DNA of 64,000 nt, taken from the NCBI GenBank assembly GCA_937893675.1, contig CALBGI010000043.1, positions 22,138 through 86,137 on the forward strand, read 5' to 3'. Numbering within the stretch: position 1 is the stretch's first letter; each line of letters starts with the position of its first letter. Below the pieces are notes generated by a model, which had not been told where the DNA came from, did no database searches, and worked only from the letters and a program-made list of their open reading frames with translations. A program made the position numbers and the translations under genes. Shown piece by piece: positions 1 to 8,753 of the stretch. The stretch is from an uncultured Blautia sp. GTDB taxonomy: Bacteria > Bacillota > Clostridia > Lachnospirales > Lachnospiraceae.

Positions 1-34
1 TCCTCTCTGCCGGGCTTCCGGCGCTAAAGCAGAA

Positions 35-70
35 TAAGGCAGAGTCCTCGCAAACCAGGAGTTCTCTGCC
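35..70 (-). terminator. Probable terminator after the EF-G-like gene
   Basis: The arms GGCAGAG (38-44) and CTCTGCC (64-70) are complementary and the inner TCCT (45-48) pairs with AGGA (57-60). Read on the minus strand, the hairpin lies just after the stop codon at 89 and is followed by a short T-rich stretch (TTATT). The U-tract is weak, so confidence is moderate. Confidence 0.45.
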
Positions 71-88
71 TCTCTTTATTCTTATATG

Positions 89-2179
89 TTATTCATCTGT
101 GCCTTCCAGCTTGCTGGCTCTCGCCTCGATCTCCTTTGCCTGGATATCATTGGGAGCCTGCTCGTAGCGTGCAAATTCGTAGGAGAAATCACCGCTTCCG
201 CCGGTCATGGAACGCAGATCTGTGGAATATCCGTAAATCTCCAGCTGCGGCACATCTGCCTCAATAACAGTGTTGCCCGCATGATCCGGATTCATTCCGA
301 GAACGCGGCCGCGGCGCTTGTTCAGATCGCCCATAACGTCGCCTGTGTACTGATCCGGAACCGTTACCTTCATGGAGACGATTGGCTCCAAAAGTACCGG
401 TGAAGCATCCATAAAGCCTTTCTTGAACGCAAGGATCGTTGCCATCTTAAAGGCCATCTCAGAGGAATCTACCGGATGATAGGAGCCGTCATACAGAGTC
501 GCCTTCACGCCCACTACCGGGTATGCAGCCAACGGTCCCTTGAGAACGCATTCCTGGAGACCTTTTTCCACTGCCGGGAAATAGTTCTTGGGAACTGCGC
601 CGCCAACAACTACCTGTTCGAATACGTAGGGCGTCTCCAGATCGCCGGAGGGCTCAAAACGCATCTTTACATGGCCGTACTGTCCGTGTCCGCCGGACTG
701 TTTCTTATGCTTGCCTTCCACGTCGGAGTTCTTGCGGATCGTCTCGCGGAAAGGAACTCTGGGCTTGGAGAGCTCCACATCTACTTTGTAGCGTTCTTTC
801 AGTTTGTTTACCACGATGTCCAGATGCTGGTCACCCATGCCGTAGATCAGGCTCTGACGGTTTGCGCCGTCGTTGACAACCCGGAGCGTCTTATCCTCGC
901 TCATCATCTTGGACAGTGACTGGGAAATCTTATCCTCGTCACCTTTCTTCACTGCCTTAAATCTCTTGCAGGTATAAGGAACGGAAAGCACTGTCTTCGG
1001 ATAGAGGATCGGACGCGCTTTCGTTGCAAGGCTGTCGCCGGTCTGTACGCTGTTAAGCTTTGCGATCGCTCCGATATCACCTGCATGAAGCTCGCTGACC
1101 TCAAGAGGCTTGGAGCCTTCCAGTACATAGAGCTTGTTCAGACGTTCTTCCACGCCCTGCTCTACATTAAACAGCGTGTCATCAGATTTGATAACGCCGG
1201 AGCATACCTTAATGAGAGAATATTTGCCCAGGAACGGATCAACGATCGTCTTCCATACATAGGCGGATTTTGCCTTGGCAAAATCATAATTCGCCTCGTA
1301 GATCTCGTTGGTCTTCTGCTCAATACCGTTGCAGGAGCGCTTATCCGGGCTGGGGAAATAGCCGCAGATGTCATCCAGAAGATTGGCCGCGCCGCGCAGA
1401 TTAACGGGGGAACCCATGCACACAGGAACAATGCCGCACTCCTGTACATTGGTTGCAAGAGCCGCGGAAACCTCAGCTACAGAGAATTCATCTCCCTCAA
1501 AATAGCGGTCCATGAACTCTTCGCTGGTCTCAGCCACGGACTCCATGAGGATCTCATGATATTTGTCCAGGTATTCATTCAGGTATTCCGGAATCGGGCA
1601 TTCTTCTTTTTTGCCTCTGTCAATGTATTTTCTTCCGGCCTGTTTTACAACGTTTACGTAGCCCACAAACTTGCCGTCCTCACGGATGGGGAAGTGAATG
1701 GGGGCAATCTTTTTGCCGTAAAGCTCTGTGAGCTCTTCCACAACCTTGCGGTAGCTGACATCATCCATATCCATGTCTGTTACAAAGATCATGCGGGGAA
1801 GTTTATATTTCTCACAAAGATTCCATGCCTTCTGCGTGCCGACCTGTACGCCAGCCTTGCCGGATACCACGATGATCGCTGCATCCGCTGCACCTGCCGC
1901 CTCTTCTACTTCGCCCACAAAGTCGAAATATCCGGGAGTATCCAGCACATTTACCTTCATGTTGTTCCACTCCATGGGAATCATTGCTGTGGAGATAGAA
2001 AACTTTCTCTTGATTTCTTCTTTGTCGAAATCGCTGACGGTATTTCCGTCCTCAACCTTGCCCAAACGGCTGGTCATACCTGCCAAATATGCCATCGCCT
2101 CTGCCAGGCTTGTTTTACCGGCTCCGCCGTGGCCCAACAGGACTACATTTCGAATTCGGTCAGTTCTAAAAACGTCCAT
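89..2179 (-). CDS. fusA: Elongation factor G-like translational GTPase
   Basis: A 696-residue protein with the full EF-G layout: GTPase domain, domain II, and domains III-V ending in the EF-G C-terminal fold. It would act on the ribosome in the cytoplasm. The P-loop GHGGAGKT is near residues 15-22 and the G3 motif DTPGY is near residue 80. The G4 motif, normally NKxD, reads TDMD (in FVTDMDMDD), which suggests a divergent paralog rather than the housekeeping fusA normally found in the str operon; no rpsL, rpsG or tuf is nearby. The start is set by GGGAGGT (2187-2193) seven bases upstream of ATG. It stands alone with its own promoter. The product could be a ribosome-protection or EF-G2-type factor; the sequence alone does not decide. 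Confidence 0.85.
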   Translation of the reverse strand: MDVFRTDRIRNVVLLGHGGAGKTSLAEAMAYLAGMTSRLGKVEDGNTVSDFDKEEIKRKFSISTAMIPMEWNNMKVNVLDTPGYFDFVGEVEEAAGAADAAIIVVSGKAGVQVGTQKAWNLCEKYKLPRMIFVTDMDMDDVSYRKVVEELTELYGKKIAPIHFPIREDGKFVGYVNVVKQAGRKYIDRGKKEECPIPEYLNEYLDKYHEILMESVAETSEEFMDRYFEGDEFSVAEVSAALATNVQECGIVPVCMGSPVNLRGAANLLDDICGYFPSPDKRSCNGIEQKTNEIYEANYDFAKAKSAYVWKTIVDPFLGKYSLIKVCSGVIKSDDTLFNVEQGVEERLNKLYVLEGSKPLEVSELHAGDIGAIAKLNSVQTGDSLATKARPILYPKTVLSVPYTCKRFKAVKKGDEDKISQSLSKMMSEDKTLRVVNDGANRQSLIYGMGDQHLDIVVNKLKERYKVDVELSKPRVPFRETIRKNSDVEGKHKKQSGGHGQYGHVKMRFEPSGDLETPYVFEQVVVGGAVPKNYFPAVEKGLQECVLKGPLAAYPVVGVKATLYDGSYHPVDSSEMAFKMATILAFKKGFMDASPVLLEPIVSMKVTVPDQYTGDVMGDLNKRRGRVLGMNPDHAGNTVIEADVPQLEIYGYSTDLRSMTGGSGDFSYEFARYEQAPNDIQAKEIEARASKLEGTDE

Positions 2180-2213
2180 ATGTAATACCTCCCTGTTTGT
2201 CTGATATGTTCAT

Positions 2214-2242
2214 ATTCTACTAAAATTTCTTGTTAATTTCAA
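2214..2242 (-). promoter_or_regulatory. Sigma-A promoter of the EF-G-like gene
   Basis: On the minus strand TTGAAA (2242-2237), a 17-base spacer and TAGAAT (2219-2214) form a good sigma-A match, leaving a leader of roughly 30 bases before the ATG at 2179. Confidence 0.6.
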
Positions 2243-2311
2243 GCATTTTATAGAATTTCAACAACTTTTTTTCAAATTTCTTTCGGCATTCTTTGTTATT
2301 TTCGCCGATAA

Positions 2312-2361
2312 TTGACTTTTTTTGCACAATCTTTTACAATAAAGGACAGTTATTATATAAT
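2312..2361 (+). promoter_or_regulatory. Tandem sigma-A promoters of tyrA-aroA
   Basis: Two overlapping promoters with ideal 17-base spacers are visible: TTGACT (2312-2317) with TACAAT (2335-2340), and TTTACA (2333-2338) with TATAAT (2356-2361). Both lie upstream of the chosen tyrA start at 2413. They argue against the longer reading frame that begins at 2293. Confidence 0.6.
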
Positions 2362-2412
2362 ATGATCACAGTGTCATATGAAGAATCTAATCGGGAAAGG
2401 ACTGCAAAATAC

Positions 2413-3501
2413 ATGAAAACCATCGGTTTCATCGGACTCGGGCTCATCGGCGGCTCCATTGCCAAAGCCGTGCGCAAATTTCACCCGGACGCACACCTTC
2501 TGGCCTGCGACTTAAACCGGGACTCTCTGGCCGAAGCGCTGAGTTCCAACGTCATAGACGGCATCTGTGAGGAAAAAGACGAGCGTTTCAGAAACTGTGA
2601 CTATATTTTTCTCTGCGCCCCTGTGGAGCATAATCTGAAGGCGCTTGAAATGCTCAAGGATATCATCAGCCCTTCCTGCATTCTCACAGATGCAGGAAGC
2701 GTCAAGGGCATTATCCATGACGAGGTGGAGCGCCTTGGCCTCTCCTCTCATTTTATCGGCGGCCATCCTATGGCCGGCTCGGAAAAAAGCGGCTACGCCT
2801 TTTCCAGCGAACGTCTCCTGGAAAACGCCTACTACATCCTGACACCCGGAGGCGCTTCCCTCCAAAAGATCGGAGAGTTCACCGAGTTTATCTCTTCTCT
2901 GGGTGCGGTTCCCATGGTGCTTACCGCGGCGGAGCATGATTTTATCACCGCCGGCGTCAGCCACCTGCCGCATATCATTGCTTCCACACTGGTCAATCTC
3001 GTAAGCTTTCTGGACAATGATGCCCATTACATGAAAACCATCGCTGCCGGAGGTTTCCGCGACATCACAAGGATCGCCTCCTCTTCTCCGGAAATGTGGC
3101 AGCAGATCTGCCTGGAAAACAGAGAAAACATCTCCAATGTACTGGACGATTATATCCGGCTTCTGATCCAGGTGCGCTGCTCTGTGGACAACGGGGAGGC
3201 GGAGCAGCTTTACCAGATGTTCGCAAACTCCAAAGACTACCGCGACTCCATTGACGTTGCAGACAACGGACTGATCCGCAAATCTCATGTGCTGTATCTG
3301 GATATCGCTGACGAGGCCGGCGGGATCGCCACCATTGCCACCATTCTTGCCATGGACAAAATCAGCATCAAAAATATCGGTATCATCCACAACCGGGAAT
3401 TTGAAGAGGGTGTGCTGAAGATTGAATTCTATGAGGAAGAATCCCTGGAGCGGGGTGCAGCGCTTCTTCGCAAACGAAATTATGTGATACACGAACGGTA
3501 G
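2413..3501 (+). CDS. tyrA: Prephenate dehydrogenase with ACT domain
   Basis: A cytoplasmic enzyme of tyrosine synthesis, oxidising prephenate to 4-hydroxyphenylpyruvate with NAD. The product is 362 residues from ATG 2413. The N-terminal dinucleotide-binding motif GLGLIGGS begins near residue 7, the prephenate dehydrogenase core follows with GGHPMAGSEKSG, and the C-terminal ~70 residues form an ACT-type regulatory domain (HVLYLDIADEAGGIATI). This start is preferred because the upstream codons overlap two promoter -10 boxes and add no conserved sequence; the SD-like GGGAAAGG (2393-2400) is 12 bases upstream. The gene is followed after 11 bases by aroA, forming an aromatic amino acid operon. Feedback control by tyrosine through the ACT domain is expected from the family. 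Confidence 0.93.
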   Translation: MKTIGFIGLGLIGGSIAKAVRKFHPDAHLLACDLNRDSLAEALSSNVIDGICEEKDERFRNCDYIFLCAPVEHNLKALEMLKDIISPSCILTDAGSVKGIIHDEVERLGLSSHFIGGHPMAGSEKSGYAFSSERLLENAYYILTPGGASLQKIGEFTEFISSLGAVPMVLTAAEHDFITAGVSHLPHIIASTLVNLVSFLDNDAHYMKTIAAGGFRDITRIASSSPEMWQQICLENRENISNVLDDYIRLLIQVRCSVDNGEAEQLYQMFANSKDYRDSIDVADNGLIRKSHVLYLDIADEAGGIATIATILAMDKISIKNIGIIHNREFEEGVLKIEFYEEESLERGAALLRKRNYVIHER

Positions 3502-3512
3502 GTACAAACGCT

Positions 3513-4787
3513 ATGGAAATAAAAAAATTCAGCCGTCTTTCGGGAGAGCTTACGATTCCCGGAGACAAATCCATCTCCCACCGGGCAGTCATGTTCGGCG
3601 CCCTCGCCCGGGGAACTACAAAAATCACTCATTTTTTGGAGGGTGCTGATTGTCTCTCCACCATTGAATGCTTCCGGAATATGGGGATTGAAATAGAAAA
3701 ATGCGCCGATGAGGTGCTTGTACACGGCAAGGGGCTGCATGGCCTTTCTGCGCCGAAAAGCATCCTGGATACCGGCAACAGCGGTACCACAACCCGGCTC
3801 ATCTCCGGCATTCTGGCAGGACAGGACTTTACCTGCATCCTCAACGGGGACGCTTCGATCCAGTCCCGCCCCATGAAGCGGATCATGACGCCCCTGCGTT
3901 CCATGGGTGCGGACATTACAAGCCTCCGGGACAACGACTGTGCGCCTCTTCGCATCTGCGGCCGTCCGCTGCACGCGGTTCACTACGATTCGCCTGTGGC
4001 TTCTGCTCAGGTAAAATCCTGTGTGCTCCTGGCCGGTATGTATGCGGACGGCATCACCAGCGTAACGGAGCCTGTCCTTTCCAGAGACCACACCGAGCGC
4101 ATGCTGGCCTCTTTTGGAGCCAGGATCACTTCCGAAAACACCACCGCTTCCATTGCGCCGGAACCGCATCTTACGGCCCGGGAGATTTTGGTGCCGGGAG
4201 ATATCTCCTCTGCCGCTTACTTTATTGCAGCAGGGCTTCTCACCCCCAACAGCGAAATCCTCCTGAAAAATGTAGGCATCAATCCCACCCGGGACGGTAT
4301 CCTTCGCGCCTGTCAGGCCATGGGAGCGGACATCACTCTTCTGAACGCGGACTATGAGGGAGAACCCACCGCCGACCTGCTCATCCGCTCCTCAGCCCTT
4401 CACGGAACCGAAATCGGCGGCGCACGGATCCCCACCCTCATTGACGAGATTCCCATGCTCGCCGTCATGGCGGCTTTTGCAGAGGGAACCACCGTCATCC
4501 GGGATGCTCAGGAGCTGAAAGTCAAAGAATCCAACCGCATTGACACGGTCGTGGACAACCTTTCCCGCATGGGTGCGGATGTGGAAGCCACTGAGGACGG
4601 TATGATCATCCACGGCGGCAAACCGCTTCACGGTGCAAAAATTGACGCACATGCAGACCACCGCATCGCCATGTCTTTCGCTGTGGCAGGAGGTCTGTGC
4701 GACGGACCGCTCACGATCACGGACGGAGAATGCGTGAAGATTTCCTATCCGGAGTTTTATAAAGATTTATATGGTTTCCTGCAATAA
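3513..4787 (+). CDS. aroA: 3-phosphoshikimate 1-carboxyvinyltransferase (EPSP synthase)
   Basis: Sixth step of the shikimate pathway: transfers the enolpyruvyl group of PEP to shikimate 3-phosphate. The 424-residue length is typical. Visible family signatures include PGDKSISHR near residue 17, LDTGNSGTTTRL near residue 86, the DEIPMLAV segment, LKVKESNRID and the late HADHRIAMSF motif. These carry the substrate-binding Lys/Ser/Arg and the catalytic Asp/Lys/Glu residues of the family. It is co-transcribed with tyrA. The shikimate kinase gene aroK lies far away, at about 56 kb. The spacing of NxSRID-type residues matches the glyphosate-tolerant-like class poorly enough that no class is assigned. 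Confidence 0.96.
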   Translation: MEIKKFSRLSGELTIPGDKSISHRAVMFGALARGTTKITHFLEGADCLSTIECFRNMGIEIEKCADEVLVHGKGLHGLSAPKSILDTGNSGTTTRLISGILAGQDFTCILNGDASIQSRPMKRIMTPLRSMGADITSLRDNDCAPLRICGRPLHAVHYDSPVASAQVKSCVLLAGMYADGITSVTEPVLSRDHTERMLASFGARITSENTTASIAPEPHLTAREILVPGDISSAAYFIAAGLLTPNSEILLKNVGINPTRDGILRACQAMGADITLLNADYEGEPTADLLIRSSALHGTEIGGARIPTLIDEIPMLAVMAAFAEGTTVIRDAQELKVKESNRIDTVVDNLSRMGADVEATEDGMIIHGGKPLHGAKIDAHADHRIAMSFAVAGGLCDGPLTITDGECVKISYPEFYKDLYGFLQ

Positions 4788-4811
4788 AAACGCTCCCGGG
4801 CATCCGGGAGC
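4786..4811 (-). terminator. Terminator of the endonuclease IV gene
   Basis: Perfect arms GCTCCCGG (4792-4799) and CCGGGAGC (4804-4811) enclose a four-base loop. On the minus strand the stem is followed by GTTTTT, which overlaps the aroA stop codon region. aroA and nfo converge here. Confidence 0.8.
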
Positions 4812-4827
4812 CAGCTTTCACTAAAAA

Positions 4828-5670
4828 TTATTGATTTCTGTTATCATATGCTTTTCGGAGCATTGCGATCTCCCGTGTCCATCCTTCGTCATCATTTGGC
4901 GTCTCCAAAATAAAGGGGATTCCCTCCAGCGCAGGATGGCACACCACCCGGCCAAGAGCCTCAAATCCAATCTTCCCCTCACCGATTTTTGCATGGCGGT
5001 CCTTATGGCTGCCAAGATCATTCATACTGTCATTGAGATGGACAGCCTTCAGATTGGCAAGCCCAATGACGCTGTCAAACTCGTGCAGAACACCGTCCAG
5101 GTTATTCACAATATCATAACCGCCGTCCCATACATGACAGGTATCCAGACAAACTCCCAGCTTGTCTCTTTTTTCTACCTTATCCATGATGGACCGGATC
5201 TCCTCAAAGGTCGCTCCCATTTCCGAGCCCTTTCCCGCCATGGTTTCCAAAAGCACGGTCGTGCTTTGCTCCTCTGTGAGCACCTGGTTCAAAATTTCCG
5301 CGATTTTCTCAATGCCCACATCCTTCCCCTGTCCCACATGGCTTCCCGGATGAAAGTTGTAGTAATTTCCCGGTGTCAGCTCCAGACGTCTCAGATCATC
5401 CGCGAAGGTCTCCCTTGCAAACTCCCGCAGATTCTCCTTGGCTGCACATGCGTTCAAGGTATACGGCGCATGGGCTACCAGCTTTCCAAAGCCGTGCTCT
5501 TTTGCCAGTGTCAAAAATTTCTCCACGTCAGCGGGATTGATCTCTTTTGCCTTTCCTCCTCTTGGATTTCTGGTAAAAAACGCAAAGGTGTTTCCCCCGT
5601 TTTGCAGCATCTGCCGTCCCATGGCTTCATAGCCCTTGGAAGAAGTGGTATGGTTTCCAATATATAACAT
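4828..5670 (-). CDS. nfo: Deoxyribonuclease IV (AP endonuclease)
   Basis: A Nfo/EndoIV-family TIM-barrel enzyme that cleaves DNA at abasic sites in base excision repair, using three metal ions. It is 280 residues, the usual size. Conserved metal-ligand segments are visible: YNFHPGSHVG, LETMAGKG, GVCLDTCHV, KAVHLNDSM with SHKDRHA, and the late ILETPN. A TTG codon three bases upstream is in frame, but the ribosome-binding site AGGAGAG (5682-5676) is correctly spaced only for ATG 5670. It is a single gene, convergent with aroA and ended by the hairpin at 4792-4811. Confidence 0.95.
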   Translation of the reverse strand: MLYIGNHTTSSKGYEAMGRQMLQNGGNTFAFFTRNPRGGKAKEINPADVEKFLTLAKEHGFGKLVAHAPYTLNACAAKENLREFARETFADDLRRLELTPGNYYNFHPGSHVGQGKDVGIEKIAEILNQVLTEEQSTTVLLETMAGKGSEMGATFEEIRSIMDKVEKRDKLGVCLDTCHVWDGGYDIVNNLDGVLHEFDSVIGLANLKAVHLNDSMNDLGSHKDRHAKIGEGKIGFEALGRVVCHPALEGIPFILETPNDDEGWTREIAMLRKAYDNRNQ

Positions 5671-5793
5671 CAAATCTCTCCTTTTACACAGCAGCAGCGC
5701 GCGCCGCCGCCAAAATTATTCACAGGATACATTTTACCCTGATTTTCTCCAAAAATAAATGACAAATTTCATCTTTTTCCCCGCAATGAGTTA

Positions 5794-5822
5794 TTGACGA
5801 ACCGGGTAAAACTTTTTATACT
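5794..5822 (+). promoter_or_regulatory. Sigma-A promoter of the sodium symporter operon
   Basis: TTGACG (5794-5799), a 17-base spacer and TATACT (5817-5822) form a near-consensus promoter. It rules out the upstream in-frame TTG at 5794 as the start of the next gene. Confidence 0.7.
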
Positions 5823-5853
5823 GGAATGTGAAATTTTGAGGGAGGAAATGAAA

Positions 5854-7227
5854 ATGAAAGAAAGAGAAAAATTCTCATCCCGGCTGGGCTTTATCCTGAT
5901 TTCGGCCGGCTGCGCCATCGGCATCGGCAATGTATGGCGTTTTCCCTACATCACCGGACAGTACGGCGGAGGCGCATTTGTACTAATCTATCTTCTGTTC
6001 CTGGTAATTCTGGGACTTCCCATCATGGTTATGGAGTTTTCCGTGGGACGTGCCAGCCGTCACTCTGCTGCCAGAAGCTTCCATGTCCTTGAACCCAAAG
6101 GAACCAAGTGGCACTTGTATAGCTACGGGGCCATGTTGGGCAACTACCTGCTCATGATGTTCTACACCACCGTGTGCGGCTGGATGCTGGATTACTTTGT
6201 AAAAATGGCAAAGGGCACGTTCACCGGCATGGATCCGGATGCCGTGGGAAATGTCTTTAACGAGATGCTGGCAAATCCAGGAGAAATGACTTTCTGGATG
6301 ATCCTCACCACGCTCCTTGGTTTTTTTATCTGCAGCCTCGGGCTACAAAAAGGCGTGGAACGCATCACCAAGGTGATGATGCTGTGCCTGCTCTCCATTA
6401 TGGTCATCTTAAGCATCAAGAGCCTGACGCTTCCCAATGCCATGGAAGGCGTAAAATTCTATCTGCTTCCGGATTTCGGACGCCTTGCCGAAAACGGACT
6501 TGCCCAGGGCATCTACGCTGCCATGGGACAGGCGTTCTTCACCTTAAGCCTCGGCATCGGAGCCATGGCCATCTTCGGAAGCTACATCGGAAAAGAAAGA
6601 AGCCTGACCGGCGAAGCGATCCGCATCGGCATTCTCGACACCTTTGTTGCACTCATGGCCGGCATGATCATCTTTCCGGCGTGCTTTTCCTTTGGCGTAG
6701 ACCAGACCCAGGGTGTGGGACTTGTATTTGTCACCCTGCCCAACGTGTTCAATCAGATGACCGGCGGACGTTTCTGGGGTGCACTGTTCTTCGTCTTTAT
6801 GACCTTTGCCGCCCTGTCCACCATCATTGCCGTCTTTGAAAATATCCTGAGCTTTGCTATGGATCTGTGGGGCTGGAGCCGGAAAAAAGCAGTCATCATC
6901 AACGGCATCGCCATTGTCATCCTGTCCATGCCTTGTGTGCTTGGCTTCAACTTGTGGAGCGGTTTCGCACCCTTTGGCCCCGGAAGCACCATACAGGATC
7001 TGGAGGATTTCATCATTTCCAACAACCTGCTGCCCCTGGGAAGCCTTGTGTATCTGCTCTTCTGCGTAACACGCTACGGCTGGGGCTGGAAAAATTTTCT
7101 CAAAGAGGCAGACTGCGGAGACGGCCTTCATTTTCCCAAATGGTCCCGCGCTTATGTGACTTTTGTACTTCCCGTTATTGTACTGATCATTTTTGTCATG
7201 GGCTACTACGATAAATTCTTTAAATAA
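5854..7227 (+). CDS. Sodium-dependent transporter, neurotransmitter:sodium symporter (SNF) family
   Basis: A LeuT/MhsT-type membrane symporter of 457 residues, likely taking up an amino acid with sodium. The first helix carries the family hallmark GFILISAGCAIGIGNVWRFP, including the unwound Na+/substrate site GxGNxWRFP, followed by YGGGAF. About 11-12 hydrophobic segments follow. ATG 5854 is chosen over ATG 5848 because GGGAGG (5840-5845) is eight bases away rather than two. The substrate cannot be read from the sequence. A CapA-like gene follows after 15 bases in the same transcript, an unexplained pairing. Confidence 0.9.
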   Translation: MKEREKFSSRLGFILISAGCAIGIGNVWRFPYITGQYGGGAFVLIYLLFLVILGLPIMVMEFSVGRASRHSAARSFHVLEPKGTKWHLYSYGAMLGNYLLMMFYTTVCGWMLDYFVKMAKGTFTGMDPDAVGNVFNEMLANPGEMTFWMILTTLLGFFICSLGLQKGVERITKVMMLCLLSIMVILSIKSLTLPNAMEGVKFYLLPDFGRLAENGLAQGIYAAMGQAFFTLSLGIGAMAIFGSYIGKERSLTGEAIRIGILDTFVALMAGMIIFPACFSFGVDQTQGVGLVFVTLPNVFNQMTGGRFWGALFFVFMTFAALSTIIAVFENILSFAMDLWGWSRKKAVIINGIAIVILSMPCVLGFNLWSGFAPFGPGSTIQDLEDFIISNNLLPLGSLVYLLFCVTRYGWGWKNFLKEADCGDGLHFPKWSRAYVTFVLPVIVLIIFVMGYYDKFFK

Positions 7228-7242
7228 AAGAAAGGACTCATC

Positions 7243-8505
7243 ATGACTGAGCACACACCAAAGAAAAGAATGTCTCCGGCGGAACGAAGACGCAGAATGT
7301 ACCGAAAATCCAAACGTTACAGACGCAGAGTCATACGAAGACGTCTGATCCTGGGAGGAACAGCCCTTGTCCTCCTGCTTCTTCTGACCGGCATCGTCCT
7401 TACGGTACGTTCCTGCGGCAAGTCAAAAGAGGTGCCGGCTTCCAGCTCTTCCGCGTCAGGCGGCGCAGACAGCAGCTCTGCCGCCGTAACGCCTGCACCT
7501 ACCAAGCCTCCTATGGATCCGGTTTCTCTTACCGTCAGCGTCGTAGGCGACTGCACGCTCGGCACAGATGAAAATTTTGACTACAGCACCAGTCTGAATG
7601 CATATTTTGACAGCTACGGCAAAGACTATTTCCTTCAAAACGTCAAAGACATTTTTTCACAGGACGATCTGACCATTGCCAACTTTGAGGGTGTCCTGAC
7701 GGAAGCAGACACACGTGCAGACAAGCAGTTTGCCTTTAAGGCGCCGCCATCCTTCGCAGGAATCCTTTCCAGCGGTTCTGTGGAAGCGGTAAACATGTCC
7801 AACAACCACAGCAGTGACTATGGGGAAGAAAGTTTCCAGGATACACTCAAGGCGCTGGATGCGGAAAATATCGTACATTTTGGCTACGACGAAACAGCGG
7901 TTGTGGACGTCAAGGGTGTCAAGGTAGGCCTTGTCGGTATTTATGAGCTTTATGACCATTTGGAGAGAACACAGCAGCTCAAGGACAACATCGCCAAGGT
8001 AAAGGCAGACGGCGCGCAGCTGGTTATCGTCATCTTCCACTGGGGCAATGAGCGGGAGACGGTTCCGGACTCCAACCAGATGACCCTGGGACGTCTGGCC
8101 ATTGACGAGGGCGCCGATCTTGTATGCGGACACCATCCCCATGTTCTCCAGGGAATCGAAACCTACAAAGGGAAAAACATTGTCTACAGTCTGGGAAACT
8201 TCTGCTTTGGCGGAAACAGCGCTCCCAGCGATATGGACAGCATGATTTTTCAGCAGACCTTCACCATTACCGAAGACGGAGTGACCGCAGACAATGTGAC
8301 AAATATCATCCCCTGCTCCATCTCCTCCGAATACGGCTACAACAACTATCAGCCAACGCCCTCTCAGGGCGATGAGGCAGAGAGGATCCTTGCCAAGATC
8401 GAAGAGCGAAGCTCCTGGATCGAGACGGCAGAACCGCAGGGCATTACTTCTGCAGAGCCTTCAGAGTCACCGGACGCCGAGATCTCTGACTCTGCCGAAT
8501 CATAA
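7243..8505 (+). CDS. CapA-family metallophosphatase-like protein, membrane-anchored
   Basis: 420 residues: a very basic cytoplasmic N-terminus (about 30 residues rich in Arg/Lys), one membrane segment near residues 36-52, a Ser/Ala/Pro-rich linker, then a CapA/PGA-synthesis domain from about residue 90. Domain motifs visible are SVVGDCTLG, ANFEGVLTE, NNHSSDYGEE, IFHWGNE, CGHHPHVLQG and YSLGNFCFGG, which hold the metal-binding Asp/Asn/His residues of this calcineurin-like fold. The C-terminus is acidic and Ser/Pro-rich. CapA proteins are linked to poly-gamma-glutamate and cell-surface polymer export, but no capB/capC is present, so the role here is unknown. It lies outside the membrane and is co-transcribed with the symporter. 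Confidence 0.85.
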   Translation: MTEHTPKKRMSPAERRRRMYRKSKRYRRRVIRRRLILGGTALVLLLLLTGIVLTVRSCGKSKEVPASSSSASGGADSSSAAVTPAPTKPPMDPVSLTVSVVGDCTLGTDENFDYSTSLNAYFDSYGKDYFLQNVKDIFSQDDLTIANFEGVLTEADTRADKQFAFKAPPSFAGILSSGSVEAVNMSNNHSSDYGEESFQDTLKALDAENIVHFGYDETAVVDVKGVKVGLVGIYELYDHLERTQQLKDNIAKVKADGAQLVIVIFHWGNERETVPDSNQMTLGRLAIDEGADLVCGHHPHVLQGIETYKGKNIVYSLGNFCFGGNSAPSDMDSMIFQQTFTITEDGVTADNVTNIIPCSISSEYGYNNYQPTPSQGDEAERILAKIEERSSWIETAEPQGITSAEPSESPDAEISDSAES

Positions 8506-8541
8506 AACATACATAAATTTTATTTTAGAAATAATAATGAA

Positions 8542-8715
8542 AAATCATTTGCGAGGGGAGAGCTCAAAGTTGCGAAGGCCGCACTCCCCTCGCGCTCCCC
8601 TGTTGGCCGCCGCTAAAACCCAGGAACTTGTTCTTTTGTTTTTAAGCGGTGCCCAAGAAGAGGGAGTGTGAGGGGGACCTTCGGGCTTCGCAACTCCGAG
8701 ATGGTCCCCCTCACA
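8542..8715. repeat. Intergenic element made of two inverted, nested hairpin arms (full copy)
   Basis: The left arm contains hairpin GCGAGGGGAG (8551-8560) / CTCCCCTCGC (8584-8593). The right arm contains hairpin TGTGAGGGGGACC (8667-8679) / GGTCCCCCTCACA (8703-8715). The reverse complement of the right arm aligns with the left arm over about 80 bases, including AGTTGCGAAG in one loop against CTTCGCAACT (8686-8695) in the other, and CCGCTAAAA against TTTTTAAGCGG. The first 88 bases (8542-8629) recur with one mismatch at 58501-58588. It has no plausible coding function and sits just downstream of capA. Confidence 0.85.
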
Positions 8716-8725
8716 TTTTTTCTTT
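8667..8725 (+). terminator. Strong terminator of the symporter-capA operon
   Basis: A 13-base-pair stem (8667-8679 with 8703-8715) and a 23-base loop are followed directly by TTTTTTCTTT (8716-8725). It is the right-hand hairpin of the repeat element. Confidence 0.8.
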
Positions 8726-8753
8726 AAAATTAAAATAGAAATATTTCCCTTTA

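Noticed and set aside
8537..8671. Small frame reading RGESSKLRRPHSPRAPLLAAAKT in both repeat copies
   Set aside because: The shared peptide comes from the conserved non-coding hairpin arm; frames diverge right after the repeat and no ribosome-binding site is present.
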